A stretch of DNA of 64,000 nucleotides from Meandrina meandrites (GCA_963693305.1 OY855912.1:4539001-4603000); one strand, 5' to 3'; counted from the stretch's first letter, positions 12,701 through 24,075 are shown. The notes: generated by a model not told the origin, from the sequence alone. Numbers and translations: made by a program.

Positions 12701-15700
12701 CGTCAAGACTGTCGCTTTGTGCTCACTTTGGTAGCTGTTTTCGCCTTCAGCAAACAGATAAGAAACCTTCAGGAGGCCTGAACGATTCTGAAGTTTTTAA
12801 GCTATCGAGCGAGATTTTTTTTTTGTTACAACATTACAGTAATCGAAGTGGGCTTGGCTGTTAAGATTTCGTTCTCGTTGAATGGGATAGAAGCAATCTT
12901 TTTTGCAAAAACTTTTTGTCTGGCATCCCTGTAGTTTAAGTTTTTGCAGATATACACTGCAAGAGATTTGGTAGATGATACCTGCTAGCGTCTGCCTTGC
13001 CGATATTAACAAGCATGATATGCAGGGGCTCAGTCTTTGTCAAATTCAATGTAAGCTTATTTTTATTCTCTTAGGACCAGTAGGATTGGACTGGAACAAG
13101 TTGAAGGAAACATTGAATCCTGAATTTGACTGGAATGCTGCTGTGCAAGCGGCTCTGAAGACTGACGATTCTTTGGAAAATGTATGTTACTGCTTGCTTG
13201 CATAGCTTTGCGTGGTTTTGACACAAAAAGTACCGAAAATGTAAGAGAAAATTAATAATAGAAAGTAGCACAGTTTTGTTAAATTAACTTCCTTTCCAGG
13301 CCATAAAACAAGGTCGTATCTATGCTCTACGTTACGAGTTGTGTGACGACCTGAACAGATCGCCGGACCTTACTGATAAAGATCCTCGAAGGACCATGTG
13401 GAACTTTCTCTCTCCAATTGCTCTTTTTGCATCTGCAAAAGTTGGTCGATATAATGAACTTGTGCCCGTTGCCATACAAATGGACTACACACCAGGTTAG
13501 TAGGATGATGATATATACATATGTACCGAAATGTATATATTAATACCATCTTTGCAACTTATCCGTATAGTATATCATAGATGGACAATTTTTATGATTT
13601 CCATCAGACATCAGATTCGTATAACGTATGGCCACTTAAGAAAAATTTTCTAAACCTTAAGAAATATTTGTATTTTCCAGTAACCCAGAACAGGAGAGAT
13701 CTCTCACGTACTGGTGGGGTGTGCCCATTTGCTTAAATTATTTTTTCGAACCCATGAAAACAATGAGGTAAAGACTTTTTGATCGTCCATTTTCCTACGT
13801 CCAGAAAAACCACGGTGGGTTTTTCTCCGAGATGGAGAAGGCTTTATCGAATCGTTTCACATCTTCCGTTTTGTTATACAGAAGGAAGTGTTAACTCTTG
13901 ATTAAGTGACACAAGACAAGGCAACTTTCTATCATTGGTGGATTCGTTGGTGATAATCTATTCCATCCATCAAGGAGTGTGATAAATGGGTACCGCAGAT
14001 TTGTTTGGAAAAAGCTCTGGGACGAACTAGAATCCTACCCTCGGGAGAGGAGAAAGGAATACTCTACAGATACTACTTCGTGATCGAAAATTATGCTCAT
14101 GCACGGTTCTCCGAAGGGGCTGTATTGAAGCATACCTTCTGATATTCACTGATGAAGTATGTATTTTCGCTTATTTTTGTTTCTTACCTGAAATCAATTC
14201 TGCTTCCACCAGATTCAGCGGTTTACACTCCCTCAGATGGAGACAACTGGATGCTCGCCAAACTCAATGTTCAAATCACGGACATAGGATATGCTCAAAT
14301 TGCGGAGCACCTCGCTAGGGTAAAAAACTATTAATTAAAGAACAAAGGACATTTTGGTCGTGAAAATGTTAGTTGTTAATGATTTTAAATAAATTTAACA
14401 TAATTACATTTCATCCATATTTTCCCTGTACTCAGGTTTACTTAAGAGCCTGATTTACTGACATTTCTATATCATCACAACCAACAAGTAACAACGCTAA
14501 CTGTCAACAGCAACAAAACTTAATGTTTCAACATTTCTTGGTTTTACCTCAAAATAACTTAATGTATTTCTTTAAATTTGCACGTGCAAATGCGAATACA
14601 AGGACCTTTTTGACTTCATTGTTCGAAAATGATTAAAATTTACCAAGCTGCTGTTCTCCTTGTGATGATCCTTACTTGCCAAGTACGCCCTGAATTCTTT
14701 TCTTTCCATGGTTTCAGGTCCACTATTTCATAGAGCCATTCTGTGTCTCCTTAAAACGGACATTGCCTCCCGTACATCCGCTGAATCAAATGCTCAAGTA
14801 TCACTGCCGAGAGGTGATTGTCCCCAACACGTTTGGAACTCCTGTCCTACTCGGCGAGACAGGACTTACGGCTGTATTGTTTGCATATGGAAGTCAGGGA
14901 GCGTTGAGACTTCTGCAAGATATACATCCACTAACAACTTGGGAAGTGACAGATTACAGAAAGAACATCAAGGTGCGTGAAACGTATTGCGTGAGTAGTT
15001 TCAAGTACAGCATGGCATTGCTAATAAAATTCTTCCCCCTCTCCCTTGGTACTTCACGCAAGTGGCTAAATCAGCCGAAAGCAGCCTAATAAGCTTGACA
15101 TTCTGGGTGGTCGCTTAGGGTGGTTTGATTGTTCTTTACAAGATAACGTTTGCGCTTTTCTGTTTTTGAAATGCTATATTGAACTTTATGTCACTATATT
15201 TTATTTCATCAGAAACGCGGACTAGATGACAAGAAGCTGCTGCCCTACTTCCCTTTCCGAGATGATGGCATAATTATCTTGAAAGTTATCGAAGCCATGG
15301 TGAAAGATTACGTCAACTTGTAAGTGTACAGGCCCGGCGACAGGCACGCACCCACCTGTTCCAAGATGCTAGATGTTGTTGGGTCAAGTTTTAAATTTTT
15401 CAAATTTGTCCGCGTAAAACCTTTTTTGGATATTGCATGATGTTATACTCGTTTGGCCACGTTCTATTCTCGTCCCGAGAGCACGCGATCTATTTGTGCA
15501 ACATTGTTGCAGCGGAGCATGCGCACTTGTTCGATTTGCCATTTCAAAGCGCCACCCAACATGTTGCAACATATTGGAACAGGGTCACCAAGCGCGTGCA
15601 ACATGCTGTGCACAGAAATGTTGCGCCATTTGCGCTGAAATGTTGCGTGCGATTAGCTAGCTGCTTCTAGAAATCTCGCAACACCTTCCAACTTACGTTG

Positions 15701-18117
15701 AACTGTTGCGTTCGTCTGGGCGGGCCTTAACAGACGCGTTTTCTTTCTTAAGTGATTTGGAAGTCCTGTCTGTCGGACTACACCACACAACTAAGGCCCA
15801 GGTATCAAATCTATCTGCTTAGACTGGAATAACGCACGCCCTTGGGAGTTACGCGACAGCAGAGTCTAGTAGTGTGAGAACTCGCATTCATTTATATCAC
15901 ATCCGGTTGTTTCTCCGATCCGGGAAAAACTGTCCTCAATAGTTAGTCATTACAATTTCGAGAGAGGCGGCATTTCACAGAAGCGAAGCAGAGGAACACC
16001 TTAAACAACCCTGATAATGAAAAGAAGAAAACAGTGGTACCTGACATGGCCACGGTTTAATGTGAACTTTCTTGATTTTCTTAGGGAGACGCGGTGGCCT
16101 AATGGTTAGTGTGCTGGACTCCGGATCGAACGGTCCGGGTTCGAGCCCTGGCCGGGGCGCTGCGTTGTGTTCTTGGGCAAGACACTTTACTCTCATAGTG
16201 CTTCTCTCCACCCAGGTGTATAATTGGGTACTGGCGAATTTACTGCTGGGGGTAACCCTGCGATGGACTAGCATCCCATCCAGGGGGGAGTAGAAATACT
16301 CCTAGTCGCTTCATGCTACGGAAACCGGGATAAGCTCCGGCCTGATGGGCCACTAGGCTCGTATGCAGACTTTACCTTTACCTTCTTGATTTTCCTTTGT
16401 CTATATTAATTATGATAGTTTGAAACGAAAGGAAATGAAACTAAAATCTGTTGGAAAATTTTCGAACATAAAACTTAAACCGCAACAACCACAGTATAGA
16501 CCCCATATAATAATCCTGTAGTATTCAAGATGATGAGGTATCATTTTGTTTTAGGTATTATAAACAAGATGAAGATGTGAAGGAGGACGTGGAACTTCAG
16601 GCGTACCTCAATGAAGTGTCACTTGACGGAACTGGACCAAACGGAGGCATTGGAAGGGTAAATATGAAGACAAGCGGTAAAACACACCTATCCCCAAAAC
16701 ACAATTAATTAGTTTTCTTGAGCCTGTTAAAAGGGGTCTGGCCTGGCTATTCTCCGCGAAGTTATGTTGCCCCATTAGAGGCTATCGGGATACGGAATGT
16801 TTAATTTAGATAAAAAGTTATGGGGCTACGGGATATTTGGGGGAAAACTTACCGGGATACGGGATATTTGAACATGAGATTCCGGGATATCGCACATAGA
16901 AGTTGGGGGTACAAACCACCAGAAATTAAGAGGATGTTTGATATTTCGGCCAAAAGTCAATTGGATACGAGAATTCAGATGCCCCCTAATGGGGCCTCAG
17001 TTTAACTGATTGATAATATCAATCAATCACCCAAGAAAATGTCTTTTATAAACAATTTACTTTTTAACATGATGCCTCTCTCATATTCCTTATGCGATGT
17101 CGTGGTTGCATGAGATTGTGAAGCTTGTTTAGTTTTTTTTTTTTTTTTTTTTCACGTGCCACCACTGATAAAGTTCCAAATTTGAAGTTTGCCTTCCATG
17201 GAAGTGATTAAATTTAGGCATTGCTAACCCTTTTATATCAGAATATTTTTAACTGGCATATCTTTTTCTTTTCCTTAGATTAAAGGTTTGCCTGCTGCTA
17301 TTGACTCAAAGGAAGAACTCTGTGAGATTTTGAGCCGCATCATTTCCCACGTGACAATCTATCATGCCTCGGTTAACTACCTGGTGACGGACTACCCAGA
17401 ATACATTCCAAACCAACCAACTAAACTCTACAATGACAGCAGGGTGGAAGATGGCGAATTCTCTGTTTTCCGTCTGCCAAACAGGCTGACAACTGCCGTA
17501 AGTAACTCTTAACATCATTTCTCGGATTGGAGGGGGAGAGGGAGTGAAACGAGGGGGGGGGGGGGGGGGAGAAGAGGAAGAGTCTTCGATTGTGAAGGAT
17601 AATAGGTAGTTATAATGGGTACCAAAGAACCAAATGCGAATTTATTGAATGGCTTCAAAATCTTCCGGTGTGTATCAACTTATTCTTGCACTAATATTTT
17701 GATTTCGGGTTATTTTGGCAGCTAGAAAATTGGACGTAAAGTTTAGCCGTATCTTCATCAGATATAAAGACACTCATTATCTGATCATGATTATACAATA
17801 ATTTCTTTTGTATTTCCGTTATGAAGTAGTAATGAGTTTCTTAATATACCAAAAATGATTTGTGTTCTTTTTTTCTCCTGCAGATCCAATCTTCTGCGTT
17901 CCTCTCCCTCGGTACTTTGCGTTTTGATACTTTGTTTGACTATGGAAACGAATTGGAGGACAATAATGCTGTGAATCTTGTCAATCGTTACTATAGTTAC
18001 CTAATGCACGTTGTTCAGCCTCGAATGCAAGAAGAGAATCGCAAACGGAAGGAGAAAGGTCAACTGACCTATCCATATTTCATTCCAAAATGGCTACCGA
18101 ACGGTGTTCAGACCTAG
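6690..18117 (+). CDS. Gene A: secreted lipoxygenase-like enzyme with one inserted FN2 domain
   Basis: Spliced CDS, all boundaries GT/AG and in frame: 6690-6745, 10406-10751, 10859-10997, 11256-11414, 12339-12356, 13075-13181, 13300-13495, 14213-14319, 14718-14972, 15213-15319, 16555-16657, 17279-17497, 17884-18117; about 681 aa. Domain order: signal peptide 1-19; N-terminal part of the lipoxygenase fold to about 180, with WISDxFFAQQRLAGNNP at 153-169; FN2 at about 181-233; the rest of the catalytic fold. Lipoxygenases add O2 to polyunsaturated fatty acids using non-haem iron. Ligand candidates are His373, His378 (HxxxxH), His560, Asn564 and the C-terminal carboxylate of Thr681, where Ile is usual. 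Gly416 sits at the Ala/Gly stereocontrol site. No PLAT domain. NMT and NAT glycosylation sequons fit secretion. AATAAA at 18300. The lipoxygenase assignment is firm; activity is inferred. Confidence 0.85.
7508..7637. mobile_element. Small MITE, TIR TGACCGTGCAC (copy 1)
   Basis: 130 bases bounded by perfect 11-bp inverted repeats (tgaccgtgcac / gtgcacggtca). Another full copy is at 18788-18917 and a partial one near 56380-56437. Confidence 0.6.
8617..8860. repeat. Dispersed repeat shared by the 5' regions of genes A and B
   Basis: A block starting 'ttatcagagcccgagaaatt' and ending near 'ctggcggattgcgtc' recurs twice in tandem before gene B (about 24276-24490 and 24499-24745). The preceding 'aagtcgag...accagaataattaaatcc' stretch is shared too. 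The copies show that the upstream flanks were duplicated along with the genes. Confidence 0.55.
8861..10189. other. Gene A intron 1, distal part
   Basis: AT-rich intron sequence. The ORFs at 9081-9365 and 9669-9875 have no recognisable protein. I see no exon. Confidence 0.4.
10190..10370 (+). mobile_element. tRNA-derived SINE, family 1, copy 1
   Basis: It contains a tRNA-like Pol III promoter: A-box-like tagttcagtgg and B-box-like gggctcgattccc, followed by cgtcgggc and a shared tail (cccacgctcgtcaca). Copies on the minus strand are at 12085-12240 and 30147-30302. The head (gcaggacgcgtgtcacat) is shared. It ends only about 35 bases before the gene A exon 2 acceptor. Confidence 0.65.
10406..10751 (+). 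CDS. Gene A exon 2: mature N-terminus, cysteine pair and N-glycosylation sequons
   Basis: This phase 2 to phase 0 exon starts immediately after the signal exon. It carries two cysteines (DCEV... and GVCMAI), then a helical segment with NMT and NAT sequons. It takes the place where most animal lipoxygenases carry a PLAT/C2-like domain but does not resemble PLAT. The counterparts are 29395-29752 (gene B) and 47981-48338 (gene C), which are 12 bases longer. Confidence 0.75.
11256..11414 (+). CDS. FN2-domain exon of gene A
   Basis: A 159-base exon, phase 1 to phase 1, encoding one complete FN2 module: four expected cysteines, the core CxFPF.Y, PWC and WGFC. It fits the FN2 pattern C-x2-PF-x-Y-x7-C-x8-WC. 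Unlike the paralogs, the Trp before the second Cys is replaced by Cys (GQCC instead of GKWC/GRWC), leaving a fifth, possibly unpaired, cysteine. FN2 modules elsewhere bind collagen/gelatin or phosphocholine lipids; the ligand here is unknown. Confidence 0.85.
12085..12240 (-). mobile_element. tRNA-derived SINE, family 1, copy 2
   Basis: Reverse-complement copy in a gene A intron, from cacgagcgtggg to gacacgcgtcctgca. The Pol III boxes are better preserved here (gggaatcgaaccc, actgagctac read on the minus strand). Confidence 0.65.
14213..14972 (+). CDS. Gene A iron-site exons (two exons with one intron, 14320-14717)
   Basis: The exons 14213-14319 and 14718-14972 encode the lipoxygenase signature. 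W-x-LAK starts the block, then EHLAR and VHYFIEPF give the H-x4-H iron motif split exactly by a phase 0 intron, followed by the HPLNQMLKYH helix. The GTPVLL segment places Gly where S-specific enzymes have Ala. The same intron splits the motif in genes B (33557/33796) and C (42620/42481). Confidence 0.85.
15460..15730. repeat. Repeat-derived sequence rich in TGTTGCA motifs
   Basis: Intronic stretch with many copies of tgttgca/tgcaaca in both orientations (for example catgttgcaacatattg), typical of a decayed DNA element. Open frames across it are by-products of the GC-richer composition. Confidence 0.35.
16083..16385 (+). mobile_element. tRNA-derived SINE, family 2 (about 300 bp)
   Basis: tRNA-like head with A box (gtggcctaatggttagtg) and B box (gggttcgagccc), a long conserved body (gggtaaccctgcgatggact, ccggcctgatgggccac) and a ctttaccttta tail. 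It lies in a gene A intron. The two overlapping ORFs on opposite strands here belong to the SINE. Confidence 0.75.
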
Positions 18118-18299
18118 GAAGGCTTAGTTAGCTTCGAGCCTACAATTAGTTAAATTCCATATTACAGAAATGATAAATGGAAGGGTGCGTAGTACTAAGG
18201 GCGTGGTTTCTTTGCATTTAATTGGTGCAACTTATAACAAAGTTACAAAAGAGGCATCGTGTTCTGTATAGGGTAGCGAACATATGAGCAATGAAGGCA

Positions 18300-18305
18300 A
18301 ATAAA
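18300..18305 (+). terminator. Polyadenylation signal of gene A
   Basis: AATAAA lies 183 bases after the gene A stop codon and is followed by a GT-rich stretch (tgtgtaatgtgtacagg), as expected for a cleavage region. Confidence 0.5.
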
Positions 18306-18787
18306 ACAATGTGTAATGTGTACAGGCGTTTGCTTTTTTCATTCGAATCCTGCCGTTTGCTGTACTGATGTCTACCAAATATATGGATTAAAATACTTAG
18401 TCAAAAGCTCTCAAAACAAGGTAGAACCATAACGACAAACCGATGAACACTGCTGGTTCTTTTGTAGTCCTGGATTAGGAAAGAAGTTAACAGCAATACG
18501 GATAAAAATTTATACGTGCCCGATATTTCTGTTTGCAAAGCAAACCTTTTCTCGTAGTTTCTCTTATTAGATGAGCCTCGCGGACCTTTCAAATTCTAAA
18601 TGAGTCACGGGTATTATATATGGGTTACTAGTTCCGAGGGAATGGGAAAGATAGAGTTTAGAATTGTTTGGTGTCCCAAATGTACTGTTTGACTAATTTC
18701 TCTGATCATAGTAGGAATAGAGGAAAATGGCTATGAAGCCCCGGAAAGTTATTGTTGTACGTCGTTTTTGTTCGCTATTTTGGGGAT

Positions 18788-18917
18788 TGACCGTGCACAA
18801 AACCTGACAAAATACAATAGGTGGTTACCTGTGTTCATGCAACTAACCGATAGAAACATTGGAATCGTGTAATTTATGCATAGTTTATAAGCGCAAAACA
18901 AAAGATGTGCACGGTCA
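18788..18917. mobile_element. Small MITE, TIR TGACCGTGCAC (copy 2)
   Basis: The same 130-base element with the same 11-bp terminal inverted repeats, a few substitutions from copy 1, lying downstream of gene A. Confidence 0.6.
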
Positions 18918-19537
18918 TGGACCTTTTCTTTATGCGACTCTAAAATCCTGGACCCCTGCCGATGTTCTACGGTGGAACTGTAGAACATTAGCAGGGGTTC
19001 TAGATTTCTCGACACGTATAAACAAAATTCCTTGACGCCTCTTCGCAAGGAATGTGTTAAGAATTTAATTTACTCGGCCACTGATCTGTCAGCTAAAGGA
19101 AAAGCCTCTCTTCAGTCTAAGCTAATCACTGGTGCAGGGATAGGTAGAGAGTTGGGTCTGCGAACTAAGGTAAAGTGGTAAACAATAGAGACTACTGAAA
19201 ATGTTCCCTTCTTGTGTCACCGTGACAACGTCAAGGTAACACAAGACAAAAACGAGAGCCTGTCTTGTTGTCGCGTCAGATAACCAACATTGATCTCCTT
19301 TCTTTTCGTGTCTTCCAATGGGCAAAATAATTACAGCGCGCCATATGAGAATAATTTCGATAGAGACTTATACGTGTGTTAGCAAACGTATTTTAGCTTA
19401 ACGTTAACTGTTTTTTATTACTTATTCCAAACAAAGAAAGCCGCTGATCAATTGGGCGCCTTTAACGCGTGTAAATGAGAATACTGCATTTTGCTTCACT
19501 CGTATACATGTTGTTAGTATGGGTAATCAAATGGTGA

Positions 19538-19624
19538 CGAGTGAAATTAGGAAATAATTTCACGCGCGTTTTGTCAGTTAGAATTTTGGCAAAACGCAAG
19601 TGAAATTATTTCCTAATTTCACGA
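19538..19624. repeat. Inverted repeat (hairpin) next to the MITE
   Basis: gtgaaattaggaaataattt and its reverse complement aaattatttcctaatttcac flank a short loop containing cgcgttttg/caaaacgc. It can form a stem of about 33 bp. Confidence 0.5.
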
Positions 19625-19645
19625 GTATACCATTTGGTTACCTTT

Positions 19646-20003
19646 TAATATCATGGGTGACATATTACGCTTACAGTCGTAGTTTCGTAACTTGTTTATT
19701 GTATCGTGATGAGCCAACCGGCTCGTAACGACGCCCGTGTAAAACGCTCAAAATTCCGCTCAATGCCATTCATGTTATCGCTAAAAGTTTATAACACGAC
19801 CAAACAAACTGGCCAAGGTGGAATTCAAGCGAAAATGTGCAAAGTTTAAGCTTTACGATCATCTTTTAAAAGCCTGTACGTCATCTGGCCACTGACACAT
19901 TGAAACGTTGCCATGGCAATTTTATAATTCCACATGTGAAATTATAAATTAGCGCTGAAATTTCGCGCCAAAATTAAGGAGTAATTTGTCACCCATGATA
20001 TTA
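19646..20003. mobile_element. MITE with 23-bp terminal inverted repeats
   Basis: Left end taatatcatgggtgacatat and right end atttgtcacccatgatatta are inverted with one mismatch over 23 bases. The element is 358 bp and non-coding. Flanks carry TTT on both sides, a possible short target duplication. Confidence 0.65.
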
Positions 20004-21249
20004 TTTGATATAATCACCTTTTATTACTCATACTAAGTGCTTCTAAATGGTCACATTTTTTAATGTCGACAAAAGCTTTTAAACTTAACCAATTATCTTC
20101 CCAGGTAACAACTGACAATCTTGCTTTGCCATCCCTGCTTCTTCTGTCTTAAATTGTAGACTTTAAACGTTCTTTTCATACATAGCGTTACCCTTGAATT
20201 TGACTCCCAAAATGCAACAAGGATTGTTATATTTACATTCTCTCTGGCTGTTGCACTTTTCTCGAAGCTTAAAACAATGAGTAAGAATTTGAAGGTTTTA
20301 TTTTTAACTCGGCAGACACTATTAAGAGAGCAATAATGGATTTTCGTAATCAGCCTTAAACATACAAGCAAAGAAAACCGCTAAGACTTTCTTCACAAAA
20401 CCAAATGATTCGGTTATAGTTAGGACTCTCTTTCTTCAGACATGTCAGATAACCAACATTGGTCTCCTTTCTTTTCGTGTCTTGTAATGTGTAAAATAAT
20501 TAGCGCGCGCCATGTGATAATCATTTCGATACAGACTTATACGTGTGTAAGCAAACGCGTTTTAGCTTAATATTAAATGTTTTTATTACTTATACCAAGC
20601 AAAGAAAGCCGCCGATCAATTGGGCGCCTTTAACGCGTGTAAATGGGAATATTACTGAATTTGTTTCACACGTAATATGTAGTTATTTGGTATAATCACC
20701 TGATCAGAAATTTCCTAAAAATACTTTCTTTCATTGGTTTCCTTGCATGCTTTTCGTGTCTTGTAAAAGGTAAATTACTAAGCGCGCGTCATATGAGAAT
20801 CATTTCGACGTTGGTCTCCTTTCTTTTCGTGTCTTTGTGTCTTGTAATGGGTAAAATAATTAGCGCGCGCCACATGAAAATCATTTCGATACAAATGTAC
20901 GCCTGTTAGCTAAAGTATTCTCTCAAACGCATTTTAGCTTGACATTTACTGTTTTTATTACTTATACTAAGTGCTTCTACATGGTCACATAACTAATTAG
21001 TATTCCTACAAGCAGAGAAAGCCACCATAAACACCTTCTTCACAAAACCAAGTGATTCGGTTATAGTTAGGACTCTCTTTCTTCAGATTACCAACATTGG
21101 TCTCCTTGCTTTTCGTGTCTTGTAAAAGGTAAAATACTTAGCCTGCGCCATATGAGAATCATTTCGACATTGGTCTCCTTTCTTTTCGTTTCTTGTAATG
21201 GGTAAAATAATTAGCGCGCGCCACGTGAAAATCATTTTGATACAAATGA

Positions 21250-23690
21250 CGCCAGCAAGTCTCGATGGTTGTAAAGCAGCAGTTAAAAACAATTTTCTTA
21301 CTTGACAAATGTCAATTTTATATCGTATCAATTACTAATTAGGGCCTCGTAAAAGTTAGGAAGTTACCGATCACATTCAGTTCTCGACAAAGAGCTAACC
21401 AGCAACGAAGGCTTATTACAGAAGAACGAGAAAAACTAAACGCCACACTTCGGTGAGTCATGTTTGAAGCTAGTTTGTAATATTAACAGCTGAGTAATAT
21501 AGTTGCTCGCTTTTTGTGCATCATGCTAAACGAGTGCACGAGCAGAGTTCATACTGAAAGCCGTCCCTTTTCGTTTTGAAACATACTATAAGGCTCTAAA
21601 ACATATTTCAATCATAGAAAGGCGAGTCGCACAGACACTAAATAATAGTATCTGAAATCATTTATCTTCAAACTCGATGAAAAATATTTCATACTGGGAT
21701 TTGGATTCTGTTAGCAAGGAAGCCAGGAAATTTGTCCGTTTAATGATTTGTTAGGCCAGATATTCGTCCATAGAAGAGAGACATATTGTTACCGTTAATA
21801 TTTTCTTATGCTGCGGTTTCAAATTAGCTCGAAATCATTCCTTGCAAGATAAACTCCCGTCTCTTTTAAATTGCCGCCAATGCGAGTTCGCCGCGAAACA
21901 TTATGATTCATTCTGCAGCCAGAAATGGAAATCGATCCGCGCAGCAACAGTGATGACAACATGACTAGAAGTCTATTGACACATTTTAGCACTCTCGGTA
22001 ACCGCACCCTAATTTTCCTTGGAATTCAGGAACTTACAGTTAAGGCCGCTTGCACCCCCTCATGCTCCAACGAAGGATGTGAATTTGCACCGTATGGACC
22101 GTGTGGAGCTCCATTGAACCATTTACTTAACGCCTTTCGGATTTTCCCACGCCAGCGCTTTGGCCAGAATACAAAAAGAATGGGAATGATGCCTCTCGCT
22201 GATCGACCTTCGCGTCACATTTACGATCGACTTTATCTTAGGTTGATACATCCACGATAACATCTATAAATGGGGCTCTGTGCTGGCTACGGTTTTTGAT
22301 TCAGTCTGCAAGGCAATTCGAAACACCATACCGATTTGTAGTTTTATAGAAAGCAAAGGTTCGAACACTATGTGACGAGATGACTCACATGCCGCCATTC
22401 TCTTCGGCGCGCACCCTTGTTTCCCCTATTATTATGTATTAAATATTCGCATCGCATGATCATAAATTCCCAGATTCATATCTGGTCTTCTTACCGCAAA
22501 GTACAGGGTCGTGACTGATCGCTAAAACCACCTAACACCACTGACCGGAAACTAGAACCCATACCCTGCTGCGAATTTCAGAGTCGCATAAAGCTCGTCA
22601 TGTTTAACCTAAATCTTAGCGTCTTTGTTTACTCCTGTTATGTTTGCCGGGCTTCATCACCATTTACCTCCATCAACTATGCTTTGATATCTAATAAAAT
22701 ATACGTTACCTTCTTCTTTGACTTCTTTAGGAGCTGTGTCATGTGTGGGTTTTTTCCTCGAAATTTACAGCAGTAATCAATGGTATTATCGATATCACTA
22801 TAATATCAAAAATTCAATTATAAATGCCTGTCAACAGACCACACTCCTTTTTACCACGCTGGGCTTTAATTACACGGTGCATCTTACAGAGCAATATTAA
22901 TGAAATACACTCACACGTGTTTGAGGAAAATAACTTTTTACTTTGTTGAGAAAGTTTTGAGGCGATAGGAACTATTCATTATCTACTCTTTTCAGCTTTT
23001 TCACAAATTCTACATATGGCTGAGCACATCTGTATTTAATATTATAACTGTATTCAGTACTATTTACTATCCAACATCGGTTCGTGGAGTACAAACGGGC
23101 GAAACGAGAATAAGTACCTCACGCCTCGACCAGTGTAGCGCTCCTGTTCCTCCTGGTCTCGTATTAGACATTTTTGTGTGAAGTATTGCTGTACATTTTT
23201 ACTCGTCATTTGTATTGTGACTCGAAGATTCGTAAAGAGTATACAGTGTCGATACCGCACACTAAAATGTCTAATAATATTAGATATACTCTTTTTGACA
23301 CCACTGCACGGTACGGTCCCCTGATACAATTGGTGGGATAAACGCACACTTGTAGCAAAATATTTATCCTCTTGGTATAATTTTCGTCCACATTTGGGAG
23401 TTGTTTTTCTTACTGGAAATATTTCACACACTAAGTTTGCAGAACTAATTGGAAAATAAAGTGTACCTGAATTAAGAAAGACATGTACAGAGTTTGACAT
23501 GTTTTTATCAAACCATACTTTTAGCATTTCATGAGTGAATTTGTTTAATAGCAGGCTTCAGGAAATAATGGTTTTCCTGTAAGGTGATTAAAGCCATTAT
23601 TTTAATCAAAATCATTTCAGTCATTCTTAGGGTCCGGCCACAACGAAGATAAAACTTGCCAACAGTTTGATAACAAATCTCATCTTATCT
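21250..23690. other. Intergenic, no supported gene
   Basis: ORFs at 21925-22260 (+, 111 aa) and 23060-23527 (-, 155 aa) are open but match no family I recognise, and neither is supported by a paralog. A segment at 22637-22700 (tttgccgggcttcatcacca) resembles 7682-7735 in gene A intron 1. Confidence 0.4.
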
Positions 23691-23694
23691 CATC

Positions 23695-24075
23695 AATGGC
23701 CCGATTTATACTAGAAACTGATCATCCGTCTGGGACGAACTTGGGCAAAGAACGATAGTTCGTCTGATAATTCGTCTGCTTATAAATACGGGCAAACAGA
23801 CTGATCATCCGTCCAGACGAACTATCTGGATAATTCATGTTCATCGACGAATTACCGGTGATAATTCGTCGGAACGGATCATCCGTCTGTAAGAAATCAC
23901 TGATAGTTCCTATCATATAACTCGTCCCGTATTTATACTAGACGGATGATCTGTCTGTACGGATGATCCGTCTGTTTGCCGTATTTATAAACAGACGAAT
24001 TAACAGACGAACTAAAAAATGCTTGCCTTATTAAAATGCAAGTTCGTCCGGACGGATCAACCATGTCTAGTATAT
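23695..24075. repeat. Internally palindromic repetitive element
   Basis: Many direct and inverted copies of gacggatgatccgtc, gacgaattatc and agttcgtctg-like words, bounded by 'gatttatactag' and 'catgtctagtatat'. It has the look of a foldback DNA element or small satellite. Confidence 0.5.

Larger units (their letters stand above)
19260..21245. repeat. Array of diverged direct repeats
   Basis: A unit of about 80-170 bp (ttggtctcctttcttttcg, then gggtaaaataattagcgcgc, then catatgagaatcatttcg) occurs about six times, starting near 19279, 20449, 20740, 20811, 21087 and 21168, with irregular spacers. An unrelated MITE (19646-20003) is inserted. No coding capacity. Confidence 0.65.

Noticed and set aside
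12357..13074. A relic of a second FN2 exon in gene A
   Set aside because: I searched this intron for the CHFPF, PWC and WGxC codons on the plus strand and found none.
15975..16293. Two overlapping ORFs on opposite strands with a GLMVSVLDSGSNGPGSSPGR-like peptide
   Set aside because: This peptide is the usual translation of tRNA-derived SINEs, not a gene.
21925..22260. A 111-aa plus-strand ORF with a cysteine-rich segment (CTPSCSNEGC)
   Set aside because: Too short and without a signal peptide or recognisable domain; not supported by repetition elsewhere.
23060..23527. A 155-aa minus-strand ORF as a possible gene
   Set aside because: No family recognised, no paralog in the window and no clear gene signals. 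A protein search with a significant hit would revive it.
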